From contig NZ_VMHN01000001.1 in NCBI RefSeq assembly GCF_008795955.1, positions 1,674,001-1,738,000 on the forward strand: 64,000 nucleotides of DNA. Reading direction: 5' to 3'. Of this stretch, positions 45,006-52,957 are shown piece by piece (position 1 is the first letter of the stretch; every line of letters starts with the position of its first letter). The notes below the pieces were generated by a model. It saw nothing but the letters and a program-made list of their open reading frames with translations. It was not told the origin of the DNA and ran no database searches. The position numbers were made by a program, and so were the translations under genes. Source of the DNA: Marinobacter denitrificans. GTDB taxonomy: Bacteria; Pseudomonadota; Gammaproteobacteria; Pseudomonadales; Oleiphilaceae.

Positions 45006-46487
45006 ATGAACGCGAACCGAGCCACCAGATCAATCCCGAACCGCCGCCTGCAATGGTGGCTGGCTCTGTTCCTGCTCGGCCTTGCACTCGCTCTGGGCTC
45101 CCTGACTCACACCGTCCTTGCGCAACAGGACGACGACTCTCCCACCGCCCTTGTACTGACTGTCGACGGTGCCATAGGCCCGGCCACCATGGACTATGTG
45201 GTGCGGGGTATTCGCCGCGCCGAATCCGAAGGGGCCGAGCTGCTGATTATCCAGATGGATACACCTGGCGGCCTGATGGATTCCATGCGAGGCATCATCA
45301 AAGAGATCCTGTCCGCACAGGTGCCTGTTGTCACCTGGGTATCGCCTGCCGGGGCCCGGGCCGCCAGTGCCGGTACGTATATACTTTATGGCAGCCACGT
45401 TGCCGCCATGGCACCGGCCACCCATCTGGGTTCTGCCACGCCGGTACAAATGGGTGGTCTGCCCGGCTCGGAAGAACCTGCCCGGCAAGAAAAAGATTCC
45501 GAATCAGACACTAACCAGAACCAGGAGGCTGAAGACACGTCGTCTGGCAGTGAGTCTGAGCCCGTAAAACGGCGTGGCGGCTCGGCAATGGAACGCAAGG
45601 TCCTTGAGGATGCGGTCAGCTATATTCGCGGGTTGGCGGAACGCCACGATCGTAACGCCGACTGGGCCGAAGAAGCGGTGCGAGAGGCGGTCAACCTGGG
45701 CGCCACGGAAGCCCTTGAAAAGAATGTGGTGGACGTGGTTGCGGATAACATGACCAGCCTGCTGGAGCAGCTGGACGGCCATACGGTAAAAATGGCCGAT
45801 GGTGAAAGAACCCTCAACACCGCCAATATGACGCTCACCCGCGCTGATCCTGACTGGCGGACCCGGTTGCTGTCGGTGATCACCGATCCGAACGTTGCCT
45901 ATTTCCTGATGATCATCGGGTTCTACGGCATTATCTTCGAGCTCTCCAATCCGGGCGCTGTCTTCCCCGGCGTGATTGGTGCCATCTGTCTGATTCTCGC
46001 CCTGTTTTCCTTCCAGGTACTGTCTGTCAATTATGCCGGCCTGGCACTGATTTTATTGGGGTTGGCCTTTATCGTGGGTGAGGCCTTCATGCCCAGCTTC
46101 GGCATACTGGGGGTGGGAGGCATAGTTGCGTTCGTCACTGGGTCGATCATTCTAATGGATGGCAGTCACCAGGATATTTCCCTGCCCACAATCGGGGGCA
46201 CGGCACTGGTGGCCGCCGGTTTCACTCTCTGGACGGTTATCCGATTTATTGGCCTGCGCCGCAGACACCCTGTCAGCGGCACTGAACAGATCGTTCATGA
46301 ACAGGGGACGGCGCTCGAGGATTTCCAGGCGCAGGATGAGCACTACAGGGGCCATGTCCGTCTGAGTGGCGAACGTTGGAATGCGGTAAGCCATGCGCCG
46401 GTCAAAGCGGGAGAGCGGCTGAATATAACAAGTATCGAGGGGCTGACGGTCCATGTTGAACCTGAGCCAACCAAGGAGGCGTTATGA
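45006..46487 (+). CDS. NfeD-family membrane serine protease (ClpP-class)
   Basis: The 493-residue protein has a signal/first helix, a periplasmic ClpP-like protease domain (about 45-280; [49 protein letters not shown] with Ser and [13 protein letters not shown] with Lys), a membrane domain of four or five helices (about 290-410) and a C-terminal OB-like NfeD domain. An acidic low-complexity insert (about 155-190) breaks the protease domain. ATG 45006 follows GGGGAGGAG. Its stop overlaps the slipin start (ATGA). NfeD-slipin pairs are conserved and thought to act in membrane quality control. Confidence 0.93.
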   Translation: MNANRATRSIPNRRLQWWLALFLLGLALALGSLTHTVLAQQDDDSPTALVLTVDGAIGPATMDYVVRGIRRAESEGAELLIIQMDTPGGLMDSMRGIIKEILSAQVPVVTWVSPAGARAASAGTYILYGSHVAAMAPATHLGSATPVQMGGLPGSEEPARQEKDSESDTNQNQEAEDTSSGSESEPVKRRGGSAMERKVLEDAVSYIRGLAERHDRNADWAEEAVREAVNLGATEALEKNVVDVVADNMTSLLEQLDGHTVKMADGERTLNTANMTLTRADPDWRTRLLSVITDPNVAYFLMIIGFYGIIFELSNPGAVFPGVIGAICLILALFSFQVLSVNYAGLALILLGLAFIVGEAFMPSFGILGVGGIVAFVTGSIILMDGSHQDISLPTIGGTALVAAGFTLWTVIRFIGLRRRHPVSGTEQIVHEQGTALEDFQAQDEHYRGHVRLSGERWNAVSHAPVKAGERLNITSIEGLTVHVEPEPTKEAL

Positions 46488-47275
46488 ATATTACCGACCT
46501 GATTCCCTATATTGCGCCTACGGTGGTGCTGCTGCTGATTCTTGGATCAGCAATCAAGATTCTGCCGGAATACGAGCGCGGCGTGGTGTTCTTCCTGGGG
46601 CGTTTCCAGGGCGTAAAAGGTCCGGGCCTGATCATTATCATTCCCGGCATCCAACAGATGACCCGGGTGGATTTGCGGGTGATTACCCTGGATGTGCCCA
46701 GCCAGGATGTGATCTCCAAGGACAACGTCACGGTACGGGTGAACGCCGTGCTGTATTTTCGGGTGGTTGATCCCGAACGGGCGATCATCCGGGTGGAAGA
46801 TTATGGCTCGGCAACCAGCCAGTTGGCGCAGACCACGTTGCGCTCGGTACTGGGCAAACACGATCTGGATGAGATGCTGTCGGAACGCGACAAACTCAAC
46901 TCCGACATTCAGGAGATCATTGACTCCCAGACTGAAGAATGGGGAATCAAGGTTGCCAATGTTGAAATCAAGCACGTTGACCTGAATGAGTCCATGATCC
47001 GCGCCATAGCGAGACAGGCTGAGGCCGAACGTGAGCGCCGGGCGAAGGTGATTCACGCCGAGGGTGAGTTGCAGGCGTCGAAAAAACTGGTGGAGGCCGC
47101 GGAAGTGATGTCGACCAATTCCGGTGCCATGCAGTTACGCTATATGCAGACCCTGGCAGATATGAGTACGAACAACAGCTCGACGATCGTGTTCCCGCTG
47201 CCGATGGAAATGATGTCGACGTTCATGAGTAAACCCGCTGCCAAGCCGCCGAAGAACGATAAAGACGATTCCTGA
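46484..47275 (+). CDS. slipin/stomatin-like SPFH protein
   Basis: The 263-residue protein has one N-terminal membrane helix (about 8-25) and an SPFH domain ([51 protein letters not shown]), then a coiled region and an Ala/Lys-rich tail. It forms oligomeric rings in the inner membrane and usually partners NfeD. The gene overlaps the NfeD gene by 4 bp (ATGA). A bidirectional terminator follows at 47294-47321. Confidence 0.93.
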   Translation: MNITDLIPYIAPTVVLLLILGSAIKILPEYERGVVFFLGRFQGVKGPGLIIIIPGIQQMTRVDLRVITLDVPSQDVISKDNVTVRVNAVLYFRVVDPERAIIRVEDYGSATSQLAQTTLRSVLGKHDLDEMLSERDKLNSDIQEIIDSQTEEWGIKVANVEIKHVDLNESMIRAIARQAEAERERRAKVIHAEGELQASKKLVEAAEVMSTNSGAMQLRYMQTLADMSTNNSSTIVFPLPMEMMSTFMSKPAAKPPKNDKDDS

Positions 47276-47293
47276 CCCTGGATTTTCAGGCAT

Positions 47294-47321
47294 AAAAAAA
47301 GGCCGGATATCCGGCCTTTTT
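47294..47321. terminator. bidirectional terminator between slipin and lpp genes
   Basis: GGCCGGATATCCGGCC is a perfect 16-bp palindrome flanked by seven A on one side and five T on the other. It can stop transcripts of both convergent genes. Confidence 0.88.
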
Positions 47322-47335
47322 ATCACGCTACAGCC

Positions 47336-47617
47336 TTATTTCTGGCTGGCACGCTCGAGCATGCGCTTGGCGCGCTCGTTGGCTTCGTCAGCAGCTTTCT
47401 GAGCGGCTTTGGCAGCGGCCAGAGCTTCGTCAGCAGTGCTCTGAGCGGAACGTGCTGCACTGGAAGCGCTGTTAGCGGTGTTCAGTGCGTTTTCAGCAGT
47501 TTGCTCGGCGGAAGAAGCGTTTGCATTTGCTTCATCAATAGCGCCCTGGTCAGTAGTCGCACAACCTGCGGTCAGTACGGTGGCCAGTGCAAACCCTGCG
47601 ATCGTCAATTTACGCAT
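47336..47617 (-). CDS. Lpp/OprI-type major outer-membrane lipoprotein
   Basis: The 93-residue lipoprotein has a signal with lipobox LTAGC (Cys19), then an Ala-rich heptad coiled coil (TAENALNTANSASSAARSA and on) ending in RASQK. The C-terminal Lys is the residue that L,D-transpeptidases join to peptidoglycan in Lpp, and two such enzymes are encoded nearby. It should form a trimer linking the outer membrane to the cell wall. A strong sigma-70 promoter lies at 47698-47726. Length and repeats fit the Pseudomonas-type OprI. Confidence 0.92.
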   Translation of the reverse strand: MRKLTIAGFALATVLTAGCATTDQGAIDEANANASSAEQTAENALNTANSASSAARSAQSTADEALAAAKAAQKAADEANERAKRMLERASQK

Positions 47618-47697
47618 ACTAAAAATCCCCTTATTGGTCGTTTTATTTCCTGCGTTCCAGAAGTCGTTGGTGCAGACATTCTGTCAAATCGGGGCCG

Positions 47698-47726
47698 ATA
47701 GCATTAAGTACTAACGGCGTCGTCAA
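47698..47726 (-). promoter_or_regulatory. sigma-70 promoter of the lpp-type gene
   Basis: On the minus strand TTGACG (47726-47721) and TGCTAT (47703-47698) are separated by 17 bp. The -10 box has one mismatch and the -35 one. The start would be near 47690, with a leader of about 70 nt, as expected for an abundant lipoprotein mRNA. Confidence 0.75.
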
Positions 47727-47847
47727 ACAGTGTAAAACACTATAGAGAGAAATGTTAACTAAGGATACGTAAAAGTTCCTAGGTTATGACAACAACTTAA
47801 TTTTGCAGTAACGGTATACGGCACAGAGGGATAGGCGGATCAATGCA

Positions 47848-48435
47848 TTAGGGGACAATCCTGATGGGGGTTCCGTCGGCTACCAGTTGCCAGATTTCGT
47901 CCATCTCTTCATTACTGACTGCGATGCAGCCATCTGTCCAATCCAGGCCCAGAAACGCAAACGCCATGTCGCCGGCCTCGTTGGGCAGGCCATGAATCAT
48001 GATGCTACCTCCGGGATCCAGGCCCCACGCTGAAGCCAGTTCCCGATCCTGCTCGTTCGGGTAAGAGATGTGGATAGACTTGTAGAAGTCGCTGTTGGGG
48101 TTCCGCCAGTCCAGCACGTATTCACCTTCGGGTGTGCGTTTGTCACCCTCGAAGAGTTTGTGACCAGATGGGTTGTCACCAAGCCCGATCCGATAGCTGC
48201 GTACTACCTGCTCACCTGAGAGCAGATAGAGCCGGCGCTCCTCTTTGCGAACCAGTACTTCGCTGACTTCCGGGTCCTCAACCATGGCCCCCATCGGTAA
48301 CTCCGACGCTGCCACCGGGTTGCCCGCAAGGGTAAGCAGGCAGGCCAGGGCCATCATGCAGGTGGCTGACAGGTTTTTGATCGACGCGGCGATAGTCGGT
48401 AACAAGGTATTCAGTAGCATAGTCGAATCAATCAT
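47848..48435 (-). CDS. short L,D-transpeptidase (YkuD family)
   Basis: The protein is up to 195 residues with a hydrophobic signal segment (MMALACLLTLAGNPVAASE). The YkuD domain has an HGLPN His motif and LDWTDGCIAVSNEEM with the catalytic Cys preceded by Thr-Asp-Gly instead of the usual Ser-His-Gly. The N-terminus is uncertain: ATG 48435 has no clear ribosome site and later ATGs are possible. It lies next to the lpp-type gene on the same strand, which fits peptidoglycan or Lpp cross-linking. It lacks the LysM region of the other transpeptidase at 43131. Confidence 0.85.
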   Translation of the reverse strand: MIDSTMLLNTLLPTIAASIKNLSATCMMALACLLTLAGNPVAASELPMGAMVEDPEVSEVLVRKEERRLYLLSGEQVVRSYRIGLGDNPSGHKLFEGDKRTPEGEYVLDWRNPNSDFYKSIHISYPNEQDRELASAWGLDPGGSIMIHGLPNEAGDMAFAFLGLDWTDGCIAVSNEEMDEIWQLVADGTPIRIVP

Positions 48436-48510
48436 TACTGTTTGTACACTTTATAGCACAAGAATTTTGTTAGTCGAACCAATGTTTTGAGTTGGTTTTG
48501 TTAAAGAATT

Positions 48511-50226
48511 TTATTCGTTGTCCATTTTCAGGCCAACTTTTGTCACCCGGTCGGCCTCCGTTGCTCTGGCAACCAGCGTGACCGGCCCCAGTTTCACCTT
48601 GTCGCCCACGACCGGATGCCCCTTGGTGCGACGGGCAAAACATTCGGCCAGCGAGAGTTCCGGTGGCAGTTCGTCAAACTCGATGCCGTAGACCTGCTCG
48701 ACATCCCCCAGCAGAGCATCGCCGTTGAGTACAAAGTCGCCGAAGAAGGCGCGCTCCGCGAGGTAACGCGGCGCTTGTCGACCGCTAAGAGCCTTGCCAA
48801 GCTCTGGTAACACGGCCGGAGTCGCGAACATGGCCAGCACATCGCCGGTGGAGACTTCCATATCCGGAGAGGGAGGATGGCAGATGCGTTTGCGGAATAC
48901 GCCGGCAATAGCGGTATTGTCCGGAAGGCGCAACTGGCCCAGCGTCCTGGGCGTTTCCCAGACGCTTCCTTTCAGCGGAAAGAGCATCAGTTCATGGTCA
49001 CCGGCGGCCGCCACGTCCAGGGGCAGTCGTCGATAAGGGTCTTCGCCGGCGGGGACCTCCAGCCGCAGCTTTCTTGCCAGGGGCGCCATGGTGGTGCCCT
49101 GGACCACCAGTGAAACCAGCACGATGAAGAAGGCGGCGTGGAAAATCTGCTGGGCCTGGGGAATGTCGGCAATGATTGGAAATAGCGCCAGCACAATGGG
49201 CACTGCCCCCCTCAATCCGACCCAACTGATAAACCCAAGTTCCCGGCGGTTAAACCCGAAAGGCCAGAGTGTGGCCAGAACCGCAATTGGCCGGATCAGG
49301 AAAATCAGCGCAAAGGCCAGAATCAGGCCGCCGCCGGCCAGGGGCAAGAGCTCGGAGGGAGTGACCAGCAAGCCGAGCATCAGGAACAGGCACAGCTGGG
49401 CGAGCCAGGCCAGGCCATCGTGAACCTGCAGTATCATCGGCATCATGCGTACGGGGCGGTTGCCGATGACCACACCGGTGAGGTAGATCGCCAGGAAGCC
49501 GCTGCCACCGAGGGCGTTGGTACCGGAAAACACCATGATGCCGGCGGCTACGACGAGTAGCGGGTAAAGTGAGGGTGTGAGCCTGATGCGGTTGGCCATC
49601 TCCACCACAATGAAGCCGCCGGCCACACCCACCACACTGCCAATGCCGAACTGTTTTACCAGCATCACCAGCGCCATCCAGCCTTCAGAGGCGCCACCGG
49701 CTTCGATCATGGTAACCAGCATCAGGGTAAGGAATATTGCCATCGGGTCGTTACTGCCCGACTCGATTTCCAGGGTGGCGCTGACGCGTTCATTCAGATG
49801 AAGGCCACGGCCCTGAAGCAGTGAAAAAACCGCTGCGGCGTCGGTCGAGGAAATGATGGCGCCAATCAGCAGTGCGGTGAGCCAGTGCAGGTCAAACACC
49901 CACCAGGCGACCAGTCCTGCGCCGGTGGCTGTCAGGAACACGCCCACGGTGGCCAGAACCAGGGCCGGCCGTAATCCCACCCGGAAGGTTTCAGCCCGGG
50001 TGCGCATGCCGCCGTCAAGCAGAATCACGCCCAGGGCCAGGTTCGCGATCAAAAAAGCCAGTTCGAAGTCGTCAAACAGCAGGCCACCGGGGCCGTCCTC
50101 TCCCATCATCATGCCGACAATGAGGAAAATAAGCAGCACCGGCATTCCCAGCCTGCTGGACAGAGGGCTGAGCATGATGCTGATAACCAGCATCAGTGCG
50201 CCGATCAGGGTGAGAATCGGATCCAT
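48511..50226 (-). CDS. nhaP2: K+/H+ antiporter (NhaP2/CvrA family)
   Basis: The 571-residue protein has a CPA1-type membrane part of 12 or so helices (about 1-390) with GAIISSTDAAAVFSLL, the DAAA core, and GLRGAVPIVLALFP. A TrkA-C-like region (about 400-480) and a CorC_HlyC domain (about 490-565) follow, as in NhaP2/CvrA, which expels K+ or Na+ for protons in osmotic and alkaline adaptation. It starts ATG 50226. Other genes here (ectC) also concern osmotic life, though not in one operon. Confidence 0.9.
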   Translation of the reverse strand: MDPILTLIGALMLVISIMLSPLSSRLGMPVLLIFLIVGMMMGEDGPGGLLFDDFELAFLIANLALGVILLDGGMRTRAETFRVGLRPALVLATVGVFLTATGAGLVAWWVFDLHWLTALLIGAIISSTDAAAVFSLLQGRGLHLNERVSATLEIESGSNDPMAIFLTLMLVTMIEAGGASEGWMALVMLVKQFGIGSVVGVAGGFIVVEMANRIRLTPSLYPLLVVAAGIMVFSGTNALGGSGFLAIYLTGVVIGNRPVRMMPMILQVHDGLAWLAQLCLFLMLGLLVTPSELLPLAGGGLILAFALIFLIRPIAVLATLWPFGFNRRELGFISWVGLRGAVPIVLALFPIIADIPQAQQIFHAAFFIVLVSLVVQGTTMAPLARKLRLEVPAGEDPYRRLPLDVAAAGDHELMLFPLKGSVWETPRTLGQLRLPDNTAIAGVFRKRICHPPSPDMEVSTGDVLAMFATPAVLPELGKALSGRQAPRYLAERAFFGDFVLNGDALLGDVEQVYGIEFDELPPELSLAECFARRTKGHPVVGDKVKLGPVTLVARATEADRVTKVGLKMDNE

Positions 50227-50277
50227 TCATGCTCCGGTTCGGGAGTAGACTTCGATAATAACAGCTTGAGCGTTGTG

Positions 50278-51588
50278 TCAGTGCAGTTTCAGGCGCGGAT
50301 GCATGGCGCGGGTGATCCGGTCCATCAGCCAGATAACTCCGGTGCGGAGGAAGCCGTGCAGGGCCACCTGGTGCATCCGGTAGAGGGAGACATAGAACAG
50401 ACGCGCCACCTTGCCTTCAATGTACATGCTGCGCCCGGACAGATTACCCATCAGGTTGCCCACGGTGGTGTAGCGGCTGAAATTGATCAGAGAGCCGTGA
50501 TCGTTGTAGACGAAGGGCACGGCTTCTCCGCCTTCCAGACGATGGCGCAGAGTCTTGAACAGCACATCCGCCTGTTGGTGAGCGGCTTGTGCGCGAGGGG
50601 GCACGGGGCGATCCGAATCCGGTTGGGGGCATTCTGCACAGTCCCCGAAGGCGAAAATATCCGGGTCCGTGGTGGATTCGAGGGTTTGTCTGACCTTTAT
50701 CTGATTGCCGCGATTGGTTTCCAGCCCTTCCAGTTCTGACAGGAAAGCCGGTGCCTTGATACCCGCCGCCCATATTGTCATCTCTGAGGCAAGCTCGGTG
50801 CCATCCTTCATGATCAGTATACCGGCACGGATTTCACTGACCGGCTGGCCTGTCATTACCCTGACGTTCTGATGCTCCAGCTCCCGGGTTGCTGCGGCAG
50901 ACAGCCGCGCCGGCAGCGCTGGCAGAATTCGCTCTGCCGCTTCAATCACGGTAATGGAGACATCTTCTGCCCGCAGATGGTTCATACCATAGACAGGCAG
51001 TTCCCGGGAGGCCAGGCGCAGTTCAGCGGCCAGTTCCACGCCGGTGGCGCCGGCACCGATAATAGTGATCGGCAATTCGTGGCCATTGCCGGAATGCGCT
51101 TCATGGTTCTTGCGCAAGAAGGCGTTGAGCATCAGGTTGTGAAAGCGTCGGGCCTGGTTGAGACTATCCAGGAACAGGCAATGCTCCTGGGCGCCGGGGG
51201 TCCCAAAATCATTGGCATTACTGCCAACCGCAATCACCAGTGTGTCATAACTGATACGGCGTTCCGGCACCACTTCCTTTCCTTCTTCATCGTGGAACGC
51301 CGCAATTACTACTTCCTTCGTGTTGCGGTCAAGGCCGTTCATCCGGCCCAGCTGGAACTCGTAGTGATGCTTGCGGGCGTGGGCCCGGTAATTGATTTCG
51401 TTGGTGCTTGCATCCAGGGAGCCGGAGGCTACCTCATGGAGCAATGGCTTCCAGACATGGGTCAGGCCAGCGTCCACCAGAGTAATACGGGCCTTTTGCT
51501 TTTTTCCGAGTTTGTTACCCAGGCGGGTGACCAGCTCGAGGCCGCCCGCGCCGCCGCCTACGACAACGATGTGATGCATGTTTTCCAT
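50278..51588 (-). CDS. ndh: type II NADH dehydrogenase (NDH-2)
   Basis: The 436-residue flavoprotein passes electrons from NADH to quinone without proton pumping. It has the FAD site VVVGGGAGGLEL, the NAD(H) loop ITIIGAGATGVELAAEL, AGIKAPAFL, FAFGDCAECPQ and the C-terminal amphipathic region GLMDRITRAMHPRLKLH for membrane contact. An earlier in-frame ATG is used; ATG 51579 is an alternative. A TetR gene starts upstream of it, 30 bp apart, on the same strand. Confidence 0.93.
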   Translation of the reverse strand: MENMHHIVVVGGGAGGLELVTRLGNKLGKKQKARITLVDAGLTHVWKPLLHEVASGSLDASTNEINYRAHARKHHYEFQLGRMNGLDRNTKEVVIAAFHDEEGKEVVPERRISYDTLVIAVGSNANDFGTPGAQEHCLFLDSLNQARRFHNLMLNAFLRKNHEAHSGNGHELPITIIGAGATGVELAAELRLASRELPVYGMNHLRAEDVSITVIEAAERILPALPARLSAAATRELEHQNVRVMTGQPVSEIRAGILIMKDGTELASEMTIWAAGIKAPAFLSELEGLETNRGNQIKVRQTLESTTDPDIFAFGDCAECPQPDSDRPVPPRAQAAHQQADVLFKTLRHRLEGGEAVPFVYNDHGSLINFSRYTTVGNLMGNLSGRSMYIEGKVARLFYVSLYRMHQVALHGFLRTGVIWLMDRITRAMHPRLKLH

Positions 51589-51617
51589 AACAAAGGGTTC
51601 CTGAAGTGAAAAAAGCC

Positions 51618-52223
51618 TCAGTGGCGGGCGCGAAAGTTGTCCAGAATAGCCGCCATATCGTCCGCGAGCTCGGTGACCTTGTCAGTACTGATCTCCCGCT
51701 GTGCAAACGAGCGGAGACCGATAAGCTGCGCCTGGAGAAGCCGTGCCAGCCGGGCACAATCGGTATCTGAATTCAGTTCGCCCTGGGTTTTTGCCTGCTC
51801 CAGAAGCTCCGTCAACGAGTGTTCAATGGCGCCCAGAATCGCATTTGCCTGGTCTGAGATGGCTGCATTGGTATTGCTCGCTTCCAGCAGGGTTTTCACA
51901 ACCATGCATGCCCGGGAAGGCGGTACACTTTCGGCGCTCGATTGGCGAGCAACAAGGTTAAGGTAACTCTGCAGCCCATCCAGTACCGATGAATACCCGG
52001 CGAGGTGTTCGCGGAGCTCAGCGCCCCCCTGCTGAGCATATGCAGCCAGGGCTTCGCCAAACAGACCGTCCTTGTTCCCGAAAGTGGCGTAGATACTGCC
52101 CGGGCGCATGTCCAGCGCCTGTTCGATCTGCTTCATGGAAGCGCCACTGTAACCACGTTCCCAAAACAGATTCATGGCTTTTTCCAGGGCGACCTGTCGA
52201 TCATAGCGAGCGTTTCTGGCCAT
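51618..52223 (-). CDS. TetR-family regulator
   Basis: The protein begins MARNARYDRQVALEKAMNLF at ATG 52223 (about 201 residues). The helix-turn-helix is GYSGASMKQIEQALDMRPGSIYATFGNKDGLF. The C-terminal ligand domain has the EphA/AcrR-like pattern. It is divergent from the AhpD-like gene, and two inverted repeats TTGAG-N6-CTCAA lie between their starts, the likely operators. It could respond to a redox or electrophilic signal; this is inferred from its neighbour. Frame extension to 52265 lies in the operator region and is rejected. Confidence 0.88.
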   Translation of the reverse strand: MARNARYDRQVALEKAMNLFWERGYSGASMKQIEQALDMRPGSIYATFGNKDGLFGEALAAYAQQGGAELREHLAGYSSVLDGLQSYLNLVARQSSAESVPPSRACMVVKTLLEASNTNAAISDQANAILGAIEHSLTELLEQAKTQGELNSDTDCARLARLLQAQLIGLRSFAQREISTDKVTELADDMAAILDNFRARH

Positions 52224-52268
52224 TTTGCCTACCAACATCCGATGGTTGAAATCATTCCCAATCATAAC

Positions 52269-52284
52269 TTGAGTGATCGCTCAA
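52269..52284. promoter_or_regulatory. TetR operator 1
   Basis: TTGAGTGATCGCTCAA is a 16-bp inverted repeat with 5-bp perfect outer arms (TTGAG/CTCAA). It lies between the divergent tetR and ahpD-like genes, close to the tetR start, so autorepression is likely. Confidence 0.75.
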
Positions 52285-52305
52285 TAACAGCTAGGGTAGT
52301 GGTAG

Positions 52306-52321
52306 TTGAGTATTTGCTCAA
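52306..52321. promoter_or_regulatory. TetR operator 2
   Basis: TTGAGTATTTGCTCAA has the same TTGAG-N6-CTCAA design as operator 1, with centres 37 bp apart. It precedes the ahpD-like gene by 25 bp, where it would cover its promoter or start region. Confidence 0.75.
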
Positions 52322-52346
52322 AAACACAGATTCAGAGGAGAACCTT

Positions 52347-52901
52347 ATGTCAGATTTCCCAACCCACGATGTTGAGTCCGCACCGGAAAAATCGAAGCCG
52401 CTTCTGGAAAAATCCCTCAAGGGGTTCGGCATGATCCCCGGGTTGCACGCGGTTATGGCCGAAGCGCCGGGGGTCCTTGAGGCCTACCAGAAACTGCATC
52501 AGCTTGTACTGGACAGCAGCTTCGACAACGACGAGAAAACGGTGGTCTGGCAGACCATCAACGTTGAGAATGCCTGTCATTATTGCGTGCCTGCCCACAC
52601 GGGTATCGCCAAGATGATGGAAGTGTCCGACGACATCACCAATGCACTCCGGGATGAAGCGCCTCTGCCCAACGACAAGCTGGAAGCCCTGAGAACCTTC
52701 ACCCTCGCGGTGATAAACAAGAACGGCAACGTCAGCAGGGAAGACCTGGAGGCGTTCTACAATGCCGGCTACAAGCACCGGCAGGTTCTGGAGGTTATCC
52801 TGGTGCTGTCCCAGAAGACCATGAGCAATTACATCAACCATATTGCAGAAACACCGGTGGATGAGCCGTTCAAAAAGTTTGCCTGGGAAAAGACCCGCTA
52901 A
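52347..52901 (+). CDS. AhpD-like carboxymuconolactone-decarboxylase-family protein
   Basis: The 184-residue protein begins MSDFPTHDVESAPEKSKPLL at ATG 52347 with AGAGGAG upstream. The conserved CHYCVPAHT (CxxC) redox motif of AhpD-like proteins is present, together with the CMD helical fold. It likely reduces peroxides or alkylated thiols with a disulfide partner. It is divergent from the TetR gene, which probably represses it via the two TTGAG-N6-CTCAA sites. A 10-bp stem (52928-52957) follows at its 3' end without a T-run. Confidence 0.88.
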   Translation: MSDFPTHDVESAPEKSKPLLEKSLKGFGMIPGLHAVMAEAPGVLEAYQKLHQLVLDSSFDNDEKTVVWQTINVENACHYCVPAHTGIAKMMEVSDDITNALRDEAPLPNDKLEALRTFTLAVINKNGNVSREDLEAFYNAGYKHRQVLEVILVLSQKTMSNYINHIAETPVDEPFKKFAWEKTR

Positions 52902-52927
52902 CGGGACGGTATTGTATTGCCCTTGCC

Positions 52928-52957
52928 CCACGGATGCGGTTCAGCCTGCATCCGTGG
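52928..52957. repeat. 10-bp inverted repeat overlapping the NosR-like stop
   Basis: CCACGGATGC and GCATCCGTGG are exact reverse complements with a 10-bp loop. There is no T-run on either strand, so rho-independent termination is not shown. It lies across the 3' ends of the convergent ahpD-like and NosR-like genes. Confidence 0.5.
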
